Assembly (NCBI GenBank): GCA_002480645.1
Contig: DLCN01000003.1
Coordinates: 248,001-312,000 of the forward strand
Direction: 5' to 3'
Length of the DNA: 64,000 nucleotides
From: Balneolaceae bacterium UBA7797
GTDB lineage: Bacteria; Bacteroidota; Rhodothermia; Balneolales; Balneolaceae
The position numbers and the translations under genes are program-made. The notes below the pieces were generated by a model, which saw nothing but the letters and a program-made list of their open reading frames with translations, ran no database searches and was not told the DNA's origin. Positions 8,562-16,278 of the stretch are shown here, piece after piece. Numbering within the stretch: position 1 is the first letter of the stretch; each line of letters begins with the position of its first letter.

Positions 8562-9935
8562 ATGTACCGACTTTCCATTCTTGTCTTAATAGGCTTCATA
8601 ACTTCCTGTTCCAACCCGGAACCAACATCTGAATTACCGAATATCATCCATGTTTTTGTGGATGATCTGGGATATGGGGATGTCGGTGCTTTTGGGGCAA
8701 CAGATATTAAAACCCCGAATATCGATCGTATTGCTGATGAAGGAATTAAATTCACAGAGTTTTATTCTGCTTCTTCTATTTGCAGTCCAAGTCGGGCAGC
8801 GTTACTTACCGGCAGATACCCGCAGAGAATGGGGATTGGTCAGGTTTTCTTTCCCGAGAGTTTTACCGGAATGCCGGAGGAAGAGATTACCATTGCTGAA
8901 TTACTAAAGAAGAAAGAATATGCGACAGCGATAGTTGGAAAGTGGCATTTAGGACATCGAAAACAATATCTTCCACTCAATCAGGGGTTCGATTACTATT
9001 TCGGGATTCCCTACAGCAATGATATGGAGAGTGTGGTGTATATGCGTGGAAATGAAGTGGTGGATTTTGAGGTAGATCAGCATTACACCACAAAGACCTA
9101 TACAAGAGAAGCCATAGATTTTATCGAGCGGGAAAAAGATAATCCTTTCTTCTTGTATCTGGCTCATAGTATGCCTCATGTTCCAATTTATGCATCCGAA
9201 CAATTTGAGGGGACTTCAGAAAGAGGGTTGTATGGTGATGTTGTGCAGGAATTGGATTGGAGTGTCGGACAGATCATTCAAAAACTGGAAGATGAAAAAC
9301 TTCTGGAAAATACCTTGCTGATCTTTTCCAGTGATAATGGTCCCTGGCTGGTTATGGAAGATCATGGCGGTAGTGCAGGGCCGCTTCGGGAGGGGAAACA
9401 ATTCACTTTTGAAGGGGGGATGCGGGTCCCGACCGTAGCTATGTGGAAAGGAAAGATCGTTGCTGGAAAAGTATATGAAGACCTTGCCACACAAATGGAT
9501 TGGTTTCCAACGATCGCACAAATGGTGGGAGTCCCGGTACCAGATGACCGTGAAATTGATGGGAAAGATCTGAGTGCTGTGCTTTTCAGTGATGGTGAAC
9601 GGGATGGTGATACTTTTTTCTACTTTGATGACATGGAACTTCAGGCATACCGAAGCGGTGATTATAAAGTGAAGAAGCCTTATTCGGGATTTCCGGGGGC
9701 CGCGTGGAAGCAAAAGGTCCCGGCTCACGATTCCTTACTCATTAACCTGAAAGAGGATATGGGTGAGCAGCATAATTTGTATCCGGAACAACCCGATTTC
9801 GGAATTTCATTGTTTGAGGAAATGAATCAGGCAAGAAAAGAACTGGGAGCATTTCCGGCACCACTCATAATCAGAACCGGAGCAGATAATTCCCATTACA
9901 GATATCTGGAACAAAAGCATAAACAGGAAAAATAG
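8562..9935 (+). CDS. Sulfatase (arylsulfatase-type) lipoprotein
   Basis: A 457-residue type I sulfatase. The formylglycine signature CSPSRAALLTGR has its modified cysteine at C74. Metal-binding DD is at residues 34-35 (VFVDDLGYGD), GKWHLGH is intact, and FSSDNGPW supplies the later metal ligands. The N-terminus MYRLSILVLIGFITSC is a lipoprotein signal with Cys16. The enzyme probably desulfates sulfated algal polysaccharides, or recycles sulfate, in the periplasm or on the surface. Because it is Cys-type it needs a formylglycine-generating enzyme, not present in this window. It is a single gene with about 80 bases before it and 210 after. Confidence 0.93.
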   Translation: MYRLSILVLIGFITSCSNPEPTSELPNIIHVFVDDLGYGDVGAFGATDIKTPNIDRIADEGIKFTEFYSASSICSPSRAALLTGRYPQRMGIGQVFFPESFTGMPEEEITIAELLKKKEYATAIVGKWHLGHRKQYLPLNQGFDYYFGIPYSNDMESVVYMRGNEVVDFEVDQHYTTKTYTREAIDFIEREKDNPFFLYLAHSMPHVPIYASEQFEGTSERGLYGDVVQELDWSVGQIIQKLEDEKLLENTLLIFSSDNGPWLVMEDHGGSAGPLREGKQFTFEGGMRVPTVAMWKGKIVAGKVYEDLATQMDWFPTIAQMVGVPVPDDREIDGKDLSAVLFSDGERDGDTFFYFDDMELQAYRSGDYKVKKPYSGFPGAAWKQKVPAHDSLLINLKEDMGEQHNLYPEQPDFGISLFEEMNQARKELGAFPAPLIIRTGADNSHYRYLEQKHKQEK

Positions 9936-10145
9936 ACGAGGGGTAACTTTCATATCTTTTATTCCTTAAAGTCTGGTTAATTAGCTTTCCCACTAACAGG
10001 TACAGGAAGCCAAAGAAAGAAGTTGTAAAGTAGAATTGAACCATAAATGCTGGGAGTGTTTGTCAATACCCAAAACTATTCTGTAACCTTTTCTTTGCTC
10101 ATCAGTGTACATGGCTGAACACTTAATTCGGGAAATCGAAGGAGA

Positions 10146-10712
10146 TTGGACTCAACAACCGACAAGGCAATAATGATGAAGGTAAAGCAAGGCGATGTGC
10201 AAAAACTCGCTTTGCTTTATGAGCGGTATAACCGGTCGTTGTTCAGCTTTTTTTATCGAAAGACGAAAGAATCCCAATTAAGTGAAGACCTTGTTCAGTC
10301 TGTATTTGAGCGAATACTCAGATACCGGGCTACATATTCGGGTTCGGGTCCTTTCACCACCTGGATGTTCAGCATAGCGCGAAATGCACATATCGACCAT
10401 TTCAGAAAAGTGAAGAGGCGAAAGGAAGATGAACTTCCTGACGAGGAACGAATAGCAGGTGAGGTCCCGACCGGATATGAGGAGCTGGATGAACGTAACA
10501 AAAAGAAAGTTCTACTGGAAAAGGCATTGGATATGTTAGACGAAGACAAAAGAGAAGTAGTGATCTTAAGCAGGTACGAAGGGCTTAAATATCAGGAGAT
10601 TGCAGAGATACAAGGCGTCACAGAAAGTGCTATCAAAGTTAGAATGTTCAGAGCCATGAAAGATCTGAAAGTTTTTGTAACCACACTTAGTGAGGAATAC
10701 AACCATGAATAA
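10146..10712 (+). CDS. ECF RNA polymerase sigma factor
   Basis: A 188-residue sigma-70 family member with only regions 2 and 4. Region 2 (about residues 12-85) contains LLYERYNRSLFSFFYR, the DLVQSVFERI segment and FTTWMFSIARNAHIDHFRK. Region 4 (about 120-178) contains VVILSRYEGLKYQEIAEIQGVTESAIKVR. The longest frame begins at a TTG; alternative starts are the ATG codons at 10173 and 10176, preceded by AAGG. The TTG start gives TDKAIMMKVKQGD, the usual ECF N-terminus, so I keep it, with doubt. It overlaps the next gene by eight bases. The partner there is a presumed anti-sigma factor. Confidence 0.92.
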   Translation: MDSTTDKAIMMKVKQGDVQKLALLYERYNRSLFSFFYRKTKESQLSEDLVQSVFERILRYRATYSGSGPFTTWMFSIARNAHIDHFRKVKRRKEDELPDEERIAGEVPTGYEELDERNKKKVLLEKALDMLDEDKREVVILSRYEGLKYQEIAEIQGVTESAIKVRMFRAMKDLKVFVTTLSEEYNHE

Positions 10713-11499
10713 TAGATATGAAGAATTAATAGCCGGATATTTTGAGGGGAATTTATCTCCCGAAGAAGATCAGATGCTGCAACAGCTGATAGAAAGTGGA
10801 GAGATAGATCTTATCGAGATCGAGGCGATGCGACAATTGCACGACCAGCTCGACATGATCCGGGTTCCTCAGCCATCGGATGAGATGAGTAAGAATTTTT
10901 ATCATATGCTGGAAAATGTACAGGATAAAAAGTCCGGCTTGCCCAATACTCTGAATTCTATAGCTACTTGGCTGAATGAGAAATTGAGTAAGTTAACCGT
11001 AGCACGTATTGGATACGCTTCGGCTTTAATTATTGCCGGATTTTTGATCGGCGCTACCCTCAACTCCAATTCAGAAGAGTTGGAGCAGCTTTCCGGAGAA
11101 ATGCAGTCGTTGCGAGAGATGATGATGGTGAGTTTACTGGAAGGGCCCAGTACGACCGACCGGCTACGTGCAGTCACTATAAGTGCGACTATTCCTGAAG
11201 CCGATTCAAAAGCAATTCGGGCGTTATTATTTACTCTTAATAATGATGAAAGTGTGAATGTTCGTGTACAGGCTGTGGATGCTCTTATGCGATGGTCCGG
11301 GAATGAAACGGTTAGAGAGGGACTGGTTAAGTCGATCTCCCATCAGAATGATGATATGGTCATTATTTCACTGGCCGATGCAATGGTTGAGCTGGGTATG
11401 CGACAGTCTGCCGGGGAATTCGAAAAGTTGATGAAAGAGCGCGAATTGAATGAGCTAACCAAAACAAAACTAGAAAACAGCATCGCCGTGTTGATGTAA
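10705..11499 (+). CDS. Presumed anti-sigma factor with one TM segment and HEAT-like repeats
   Basis: I place the start at the ATG at 10705, which has GAGGA 8 bases upstream; a GTG at 10690 would add five residues. The N-terminus YEELIAGYFEGNLSPEEDQMLQQLI resembles the zinc-less anti-sigma domain found next to ECF factors. A single membrane segment follows (ARIGYASALIIAGFLIGATL). The C-terminal, presumably periplasmic, half has HEAT-type repeats (TDRLRAVTISATI, VNVRVQAVDALMRW, DMVIISLADAMVEL). It overlaps the sigma gene by eight bases and the next gene starts just after, so all four genes 10146-13204 look like one operon. The sensing function is inferred. Confidence 0.78.
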   Translation: MNNRYEELIAGYFEGNLSPEEDQMLQQLIESGEIDLIEIEAMRQLHDQLDMIRVPQPSDEMSKNFYHMLENVQDKKSGLPNTLNSIATWLNEKLSKLTVARIGYASALIIAGFLIGATLNSNSEELEQLSGEMQSLREMMMVSLLEGPSTTDRLRAVTISATIPEADSKAIRALLFTLNNDESVNVRVQAVDALMRWSGNETVREGLVKSISHQNDDMVIISLADAMVELGMRQSAGEFEKLMKERELNELTKTKLENSIAVLM

Positions 11500-11510
11500 T
11501 GGAGAACCCT

Positions 11511-12383
11511 ATGAAGAAATTTACGTTGTTTTTAAGCATCATACTTATTGCATCAGTGGCCGTACACGGGCAGGAGATCACAGAAACGATCAATATCGAA
11601 ATACCGGCAGATGAAATTGAGGCAGGCCAAAAATTCATCATTAAAAATATCAATGGAATGGTAAGAGTGTCCGGTTCTGATGGAGACAAGATCGTAATAA
11701 ACGGCACCAGGGAATTGTGGAAAAAAAGAGGTGAGATCTCCTCAGATGAAGCGGAGAAGATCCGGTTAGTCACCCGTACCTATCAGAATAATTGGTATGC
11801 CTATGTTGATGCTCCCGGTACAAATCCGGAGTTTGAAGATGGAGAGTTAAGATATCATATGCATTGGGATGACCACGATGATAAAAACAGGATACAATTT
11901 AGCTATGATCTGGAAATATCGGTTCCGAGAAACATGGAAGTCAAAGCATCGACCATAAATTCCGGTGATCTGGAAGTAAATGGAATATATGGATTGGTAA
12001 CGGCTGGAAATGTAAACGGTTCTGTGATCATCAAAGATGTAAATAGGATAAACCGGGCCATCACGGTAAATGGTGATGTAGAAGTTTGGCTGAATGAGGT
12101 GCCGGTTAATGATATCGATTTTAAAACGGTTAATGGGTCCATCGATCTTTATTTGCCGGCTCAACCGGATGCAGTGGTAGAATTTGAGAGCATTCATGGA
12201 GAGCTCTACACTGATTTTGATCAATATAAGCCTTTGCCTGCCCGACTGAACAAGACCAAACACGGAGATCAAAGCCTGTATCGGATCAATAACAATACGA
12301 TGATCCAATTTGGTGATGGGGGACCTGAGCTAAATTTTAAAATGGTGAATGGCAGTGCTTACATCCGACAAAGAGAATCATAA
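11511..12383 (+). CDS. Secreted DUF4097-type beta-repeat protein
   Basis: A secreted protein of 290 residues when started at the ATG at 11511, which has GGAG six bases upstream and gives a clean signal peptide MKKFTLFLSIILIASVAVHGQ. An earlier ATG at 11499 overlaps the previous stop as TAATG and adds four residues. The mature part is a repetitive beta structure of the DUF4097 (putative adhesin) type, with recurring NGxV/NGD turns such as NGMVRVSGSDG, STINSGDLEVNGIYG, NVNGSVIIKD and TVNGSIDLYL. It is probably periplasmic or outer-membrane associated. The signal it reports to the neighbouring sigma/anti-sigma pair is unknown. Confidence 0.82.
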   Translation: MKKFTLFLSIILIASVAVHGQEITETINIEIPADEIEAGQKFIIKNINGMVRVSGSDGDKIVINGTRELWKKRGEISSDEAEKIRLVTRTYQNNWYAYVDAPGTNPEFEDGELRYHMHWDDHDDKNRIQFSYDLEISVPRNMEVKASTINSGDLEVNGIYGLVTAGNVNGSVIIKDVNRINRAITVNGDVEVWLNEVPVNDIDFKTVNGSIDLYLPAQPDAVVEFESIHGELYTDFDQYKPLPARLNKTKHGDQSLYRINNNTMIQFGDGGPELNFKMVNGSAYIRQRES

Positions 12384-12397
12384 ATTATAAGAGAACT

Positions 12398-13204
12398 ATG
12401 AAAGCAAATAAATATCTGTTACTTATTACGTTAATTATTGGGTTAGGTGCAGGAACTGCTCAAGCCCAGAATGATCTGAAAGTTCCGTTAAGTGATCCCG
12501 GATCACCTGGTAAACTGGTGTTAAGTACCGTTTTCTCGGAGGATATTGTGATCAGTGCCTATGATGGCAATGAGGTGATCATTTTATTTGATGGGGAAGA
12601 TGAAGATGAGAATGATTTGATCCGGGAAGATGGACTGAGGAAAATTTCAAACTCCGGAGTAGGAATGGAAGTCTCTGAGGATGACAATGTGGTACGTATC
12701 AAAACGGCTCCCAATACTCATGATCTGGATCTTGAAGTAAGAGTACCGAGAAATTTTTCCCTGCAACTTCAGGTCACCCATGGTGATATTTATGTAGAGG
12801 GAGTGAATGGTGAACACGAGATCAAATCCACAAACGGTGATATCGAAATGGAAAATATCAGCGGAAGTGTGATCGCTGCCAGTACAAATGGGGATATAGA
12901 ACTCGATATGACATCTGTTACCTCAAATACCCCTATGTCTCTTACCAGTCTTAACGGCGATATTGATGTCTATCTGCCTTCGAAAACCAAATTCACCGCA
13001 AAAATGAAAACCGATTTTGGGGAAGTGCTCACCAATTTTGATATAGCGCTGGATAGAACTGCCAGCGAAACCCAGGTAAATTCTGAAGGTGGCAAGTATA
13101 CGGTAACGATTAATAAATGGGTAAAAGGAGATGTAAATGGCGGCGGTCCGGAATTCCTTTTCAAGACCTATAACGGAGATATTGTAATTCGTAAAAAATC
13201 GTAA
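12398..13204 (+). CDS. Secreted DUF4097-type beta-repeat protein (second copy)
   Basis: A 268-residue paralogue of the preceding gene, 14 bases downstream. It has a signal peptide MKANKYLLLITLIIGLGAGTAQA and repeats of the form THGDIYVEGVNG, STNGDIEMENISG, STNGDIELDM and SLNGDIDVYL, about 20 residues apart, that would stack as a beta-solenoid. The C-terminus KTYNGDIVIRKKS closely matches the end of its neighbour (KMVNGSAYIRQRES). The pair ends the sigma-factor operon; a loose hairpin (13205-13236) follows the stop. Function unknown. Confidence 0.82.
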   Translation: MKANKYLLLITLIIGLGAGTAQAQNDLKVPLSDPGSPGKLVLSTVFSEDIVISAYDGNEVIILFDGEDEDENDLIREDGLRKISNSGVGMEVSEDDNVVRIKTAPNTHDLDLEVRVPRNFSLQLQVTHGDIYVEGVNGEHEIKSTNGDIEMENISGSVIAASTNGDIELDMTSVTSNTPMSLTSLNGDIDVYLPSKTKFTAKMKTDFGEVLTNFDIALDRTASETQVNSEGGKYTVTINKWVKGDVNGGGPEFLFKTYNGDIVIRKKS

Positions 13205-13297
13205 ACACGGGTAACGTTCTCACCTCTGTCCCGTGTAACAATCACAATTCATAATCACCTGATACTCAGTCAGTTCCGGTAATTGAACCGACTGAGT
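13205..13297 (+). repeat. Two consecutive hairpins between the sigma operon and the CBM9/DUF5916 gene
   Basis: ACACGGG (13205-13211) pairs with CCCGTGT (13230-13236) across 18 bases. ACTCAGTC-A-GTTC (13264-13276) pairs with GAAC-C-GACTGAGT (13285-13297) with one mismatch and an 8-base loop. Neither is followed by a T run, so they are not classical intrinsic terminators. The second ends 24 bases before the chosen ATG at 13322 and could affect its translation. A TTG at 13283, at the edge of that loop, would also open the frame but is unlikely. Confidence 0.5.
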
Positions 13298-13321
13298 AGT
13301 ACAGCCTTACCAATCACAAGT

Positions 13322-16120
13322 ATGAAGAAATTTAATACCCTGCTAATGGTGTGTCTGATCGTCTGGGGTTACAAAGACCTGTTAGCGCAAAATTCCTTAT
13401 TGAAGGTGCCAGAAATCAATCCCGGAGCTTCCATCGATTATCGTCAGGGATCTGTTGAGAATCCCGTTATGGATGCCATAAGGATCTCATCGGATGATGA
13501 GGTTACTCTGGATGGTCTTTTGGATGAAACATCCTGGCAGAAAGCACCAATTGCTACGGGTTTTACCCAGCGCACTCCGGTTGATGGCGGAAAACCAACT
13601 CAAAATACTGAAGCCAGAATCCTGTATACCGACAGTCACATTTACGTAGGAATAATGGCATTTGAAACAAATATAGATTCCATGATCGGACCTTTATTCA
13701 GAAGGGATGGGGGGCAAACTTCTGATTGGGTATACGTAGCCTTTGATAGTTATAACGATAAACGGACCGCTTTTGCTTTCGGGGTAAACCCGAGAGGGGT
13801 TCAGACCGATATTCTGTTATTTGATGATACAAATGATGACCAGCTTTGGGATGCGGTTTGGGAAGCTGAAGCAAGAATACTGGATAATGGCTGGTCGGTA
13901 GAAATGAAGATCCCGTTGTCTCAGCTCAGATTTAGCTCAAAGAACGAAATACATACCTGGGGGGTAAATTTTGTAAGAAGTATTGCACGAAATAATGAGG
14001 AGGATTTCTGGTCTCCAACGTTGCGTTCAGAAGCAGGATTTGTATCTAAATTTGGTACTCTGGCCGGAATCAGAGATCTGAAAGAGCCTCGTAGACTCGA
14101 GATCATACCCTACACTTCTGCAAGATTGACCCGGGAACCGGGTGATGCAAATAATCCGTATTACAAAGATAATGCCTGGTCAGCAAATATCGGGGGAGAT
14201 ATTAAATACGGGCTCACATCGGATCTTACTCTAACTGCTACGATCAATCCTGATTTCGGTCAGGTGGAAGCGGATCCTTCTACCATTAATCTTAGTGCCT
14301 ATGAGATCTATTTCCCGGAACGCAGGCCTTTCTTTTTAGAAGGAAATGATATTTTTAGGTTTGGTGGAACCAATACTTATAACACCTTTGGCAATCCGGA
14401 AACTTTTTATTCCAGAAGAATCGGGCGTGCGCCACAGGGTTCCATCCACCGATTCAACGATTATCGGAATAACGGAGTATTTATTCAGGATAGCGTGAGA
14501 AACATCTATCAGGATTATCCGGATCAAACTTCCATTGCGGCAGCGGCTAAAGTAAGTGGAAAGACTAAATCAGGTTGGTCAATTGGAGTGTTAGATGCCT
14601 ACACACTGGAAGAAACAGCTAATTACACGGTGGAACAAAGTGGAGCTTTTGCACCAGCCACCGGAAAATATACGGTTGAACCGGCCACGAATTATTTTGT
14701 ATCCAGAGTAAAAAAAGACATTAACCAAGGGAATACCGTAGCAGGTGGATTCTTTAGTGCCGTAAACAGAAATACGAACAATACCTATTTCCATAATTAT
14801 CTGGCAAACTCAGCCTATTTGGGTGGAGTTGATCTGGAGCATAATTGGAAAGACAGAGAATGGGTAGCCAGTGGAACATTTTCGGTAAGTCAGGTAAACG
14901 GGAGTGTTTCAACTATCGAAGCCTTACAGAAAGAACCTCAACGGTTTTACCAGCGGGTAGACTCAGAAGGGCTTTCTGTTGATACCAATAAAACGAGTTT
15001 AGAAGGTTTCGCAACGGAATTGAGTTTAAAGAAATCCTCCGGTGATCACTGGACTGGTTCAGTGACCTACTCTGAGGTTAGTCCGGGTTATGAAACCAAT
15101 GAAATTGGATTTGAACGAAGAGCAGATTATCGAACCATTGCATTTGCACTTCAGTATCAGGAGACAGATCCTAAACACGTGCAATATTATGAATTATGGA
15201 GTTATCATTTGCACGGCTGGAATCATGATGGAGACAGGTTGTACAGAAATTACAATCTGGGTGGGTATACCAGATTTAAGAATCAATGGTACTTCAATGC
15301 AAACATCAATGGATCCTTTAACCGACTTGAAGATCGTCTTACACGAGGTGGTCCGGTGATGAAATACAACGATGACATCAATTTTAATTTTAATGTAGGA
15401 ACAGATCGTTCAAAGATGTTCTCATTCGGGATGGGACAGTTTCACCGAAGAGATATTTCCAATGAATATGATGATTATTATTGGTTCGACATATCCGTCC
15501 GTCCTACTACATTTATACAATTCAGCTTTGAGCCGGAATTAGGCTTTGAAAGGGATGAAGATCAATATGTAAGAACCATTAAAAGAAGTGCTACAGACCC
15601 CGATGCCACCCAGACCTTTGGGTATCGGTATATTTTTGCAGATGCCATTACTACCAATCTGGTAGCTAATATTCGACTAAACTGGACATTTACCCCCAGA
15701 ATGTCGTTACAGACTTACTTAAGGCCCTACATTGCTACCGGAAAGTTTAATAATTTTGGTGAATTCAATAATCCCGGGGGATTCGGTTTCGATCGCTACG
15801 GGAAAGATGAAGGTACCTTAACCACCGAATTAGATGGGTCGGGCAATAAGACCGGACATTACCTGGTAGATATTGATAATGACGGTACACAGGATTTCGA
15901 TTTCTGGAGAAGTGATTTCACTTATCGTTCCATACAGGGAAATGCCGTATTCAGGTGGGAATATAAACCGGGATCTACTTTCTTTCTCGTTTGGCAGCAG
16001 CAGAGAGATGGTTCTATAGCAGCCGGAAACTTTGAATTTAACCGGGATATATCCGGTCTTTTCACCTCAAAGCCCATCAACGTATTTCTGGTAAAATTCA
16101 GTTATTGGTTTGGCACATGA
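13322..16120 (+). CDS. Large outer-membrane protein with CBM9-like domain and DUF5916 barrel
   Basis: A 932-residue protein started at the ATG 13322, giving a signal peptide MKKFNTLLMVCLIVWGYKDLLAQ; a TTG at 13283 lies inside a hairpin. Residues of about 35-240 form a carbohydrate-binding-module-9-like domain (ISSDDEVTLDGLLDETSWQKAP, FRRDGGQTSDWVYVAFDSY, AFGVNPRGVQTD, WSVEMKIPLSQLRF). The rest is a DUF5916-type beta-barrel with marker INPDFGQVEADPS and YFPERRPFFLEGNDIF, ending in KFSYWFGT. It is predicted to lie in the outer membrane. The family is common in this bacterial group; ligands are unknown. A terminator follows, then a paralogue. Confidence 0.87.
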   Translation: MKKFNTLLMVCLIVWGYKDLLAQNSLLKVPEINPGASIDYRQGSVENPVMDAIRISSDDEVTLDGLLDETSWQKAPIATGFTQRTPVDGGKPTQNTEARILYTDSHIYVGIMAFETNIDSMIGPLFRRDGGQTSDWVYVAFDSYNDKRTAFAFGVNPRGVQTDILLFDDTNDDQLWDAVWEAEARILDNGWSVEMKIPLSQLRFSSKNEIHTWGVNFVRSIARNNEEDFWSPTLRSEAGFVSKFGTLAGIRDLKEPRRLEIIPYTSARLTREPGDANNPYYKDNAWSANIGGDIKYGLTSDLTLTATINPDFGQVEADPSTINLSAYEIYFPERRPFFLEGNDIFRFGGTNTYNTFGNPETFYSRRIGRAPQGSIHRFNDYRNNGVFIQDSVRNIYQDYPDQTSIAAAAKVSGKTKSGWSIGVLDAYTLEETANYTVEQSGAFAPATGKYTVEPATNYFVSRVKKDINQGNTVAGGFFSAVNRNTNNTYFHNYLANSAYLGGVDLEHNWKDREWVASGTFSVSQVNGSVSTIEALQKEPQRFYQRVDSEGLSVDTNKTSLEGFATELSLKKSSGDHWTGSVTYSEVSPGYETNEIGFERRADYRTIAFALQYQETDPKHVQYYELWSYHLHGWNHDGDRLYRNYNLGGYTRFKNQWYFNANINGSFNRLEDRLTRGGPVMKYNDDINFNFNVGTDRSKMFSFGMGQFHRRDISNEYDDYYWFDISVRPTTFIQFSFEPELGFERDEDQYVRTIKRSATDPDATQTFGYRYIFADAITTNLVANIRLNWTFTPRMSLQTYLRPYIATGKFNNFGEFNNPGGFGFDRYGKDEGTLTTELDGSGNKTGHYLVDIDNDGTQDFDFWRSDFTYRSIQGNAVFRWEYKPGSTFFLVWQQQRDGSIAAGNFEFNRDISGLFTSKPINVFLVKFSYWFGT

Positions 16121-16144
16121 TGAACTGTTAAATTAGGATTTTCT

Positions 16145-16170
16145 AAGGGGATGAAAACATCCCCTTTTTG
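16145..16170 (+). terminator. Intrinsic terminator after first DUF5916 gene
   Basis: AAGGGGATG pairs perfectly with CATCCCCTT around an AAAA loop, followed by a T run. It separates the two DUF5916 paralogues, so they are probably transcribed independently. Confidence 0.9.
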
Positions 16171-16278
16171 TTGTAACAAACAATAGAACAGAGCCTCCTT
16201 ACATCAAAAATCGGGCACGGAAGTGTAATTACGGTACACGTTGGCTTAAATTCTAATTTATAATTTAACAGGCACATA

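Noticed and set aside
9216..9728. A 170-residue minus-strand frame inside the sulfatase
   Set aside because: It lies wholly under the well-supported sulfatase gene and has no recognisable protein features.
10111..10173. A 20-codon frame from ATG 10111 as a leader peptide of the sigma factor
   Set aside because: It is out of frame, has no Shine-Dalgarno and no attenuator hairpin; overlap with the sigma start looks accidental.
11847..12308. A 153-residue minus-strand frame inside the DUF4097 gene
   Set aside because: Shadow of the plus-strand gene, rich in Ile/Tyr/His from antisense codons.
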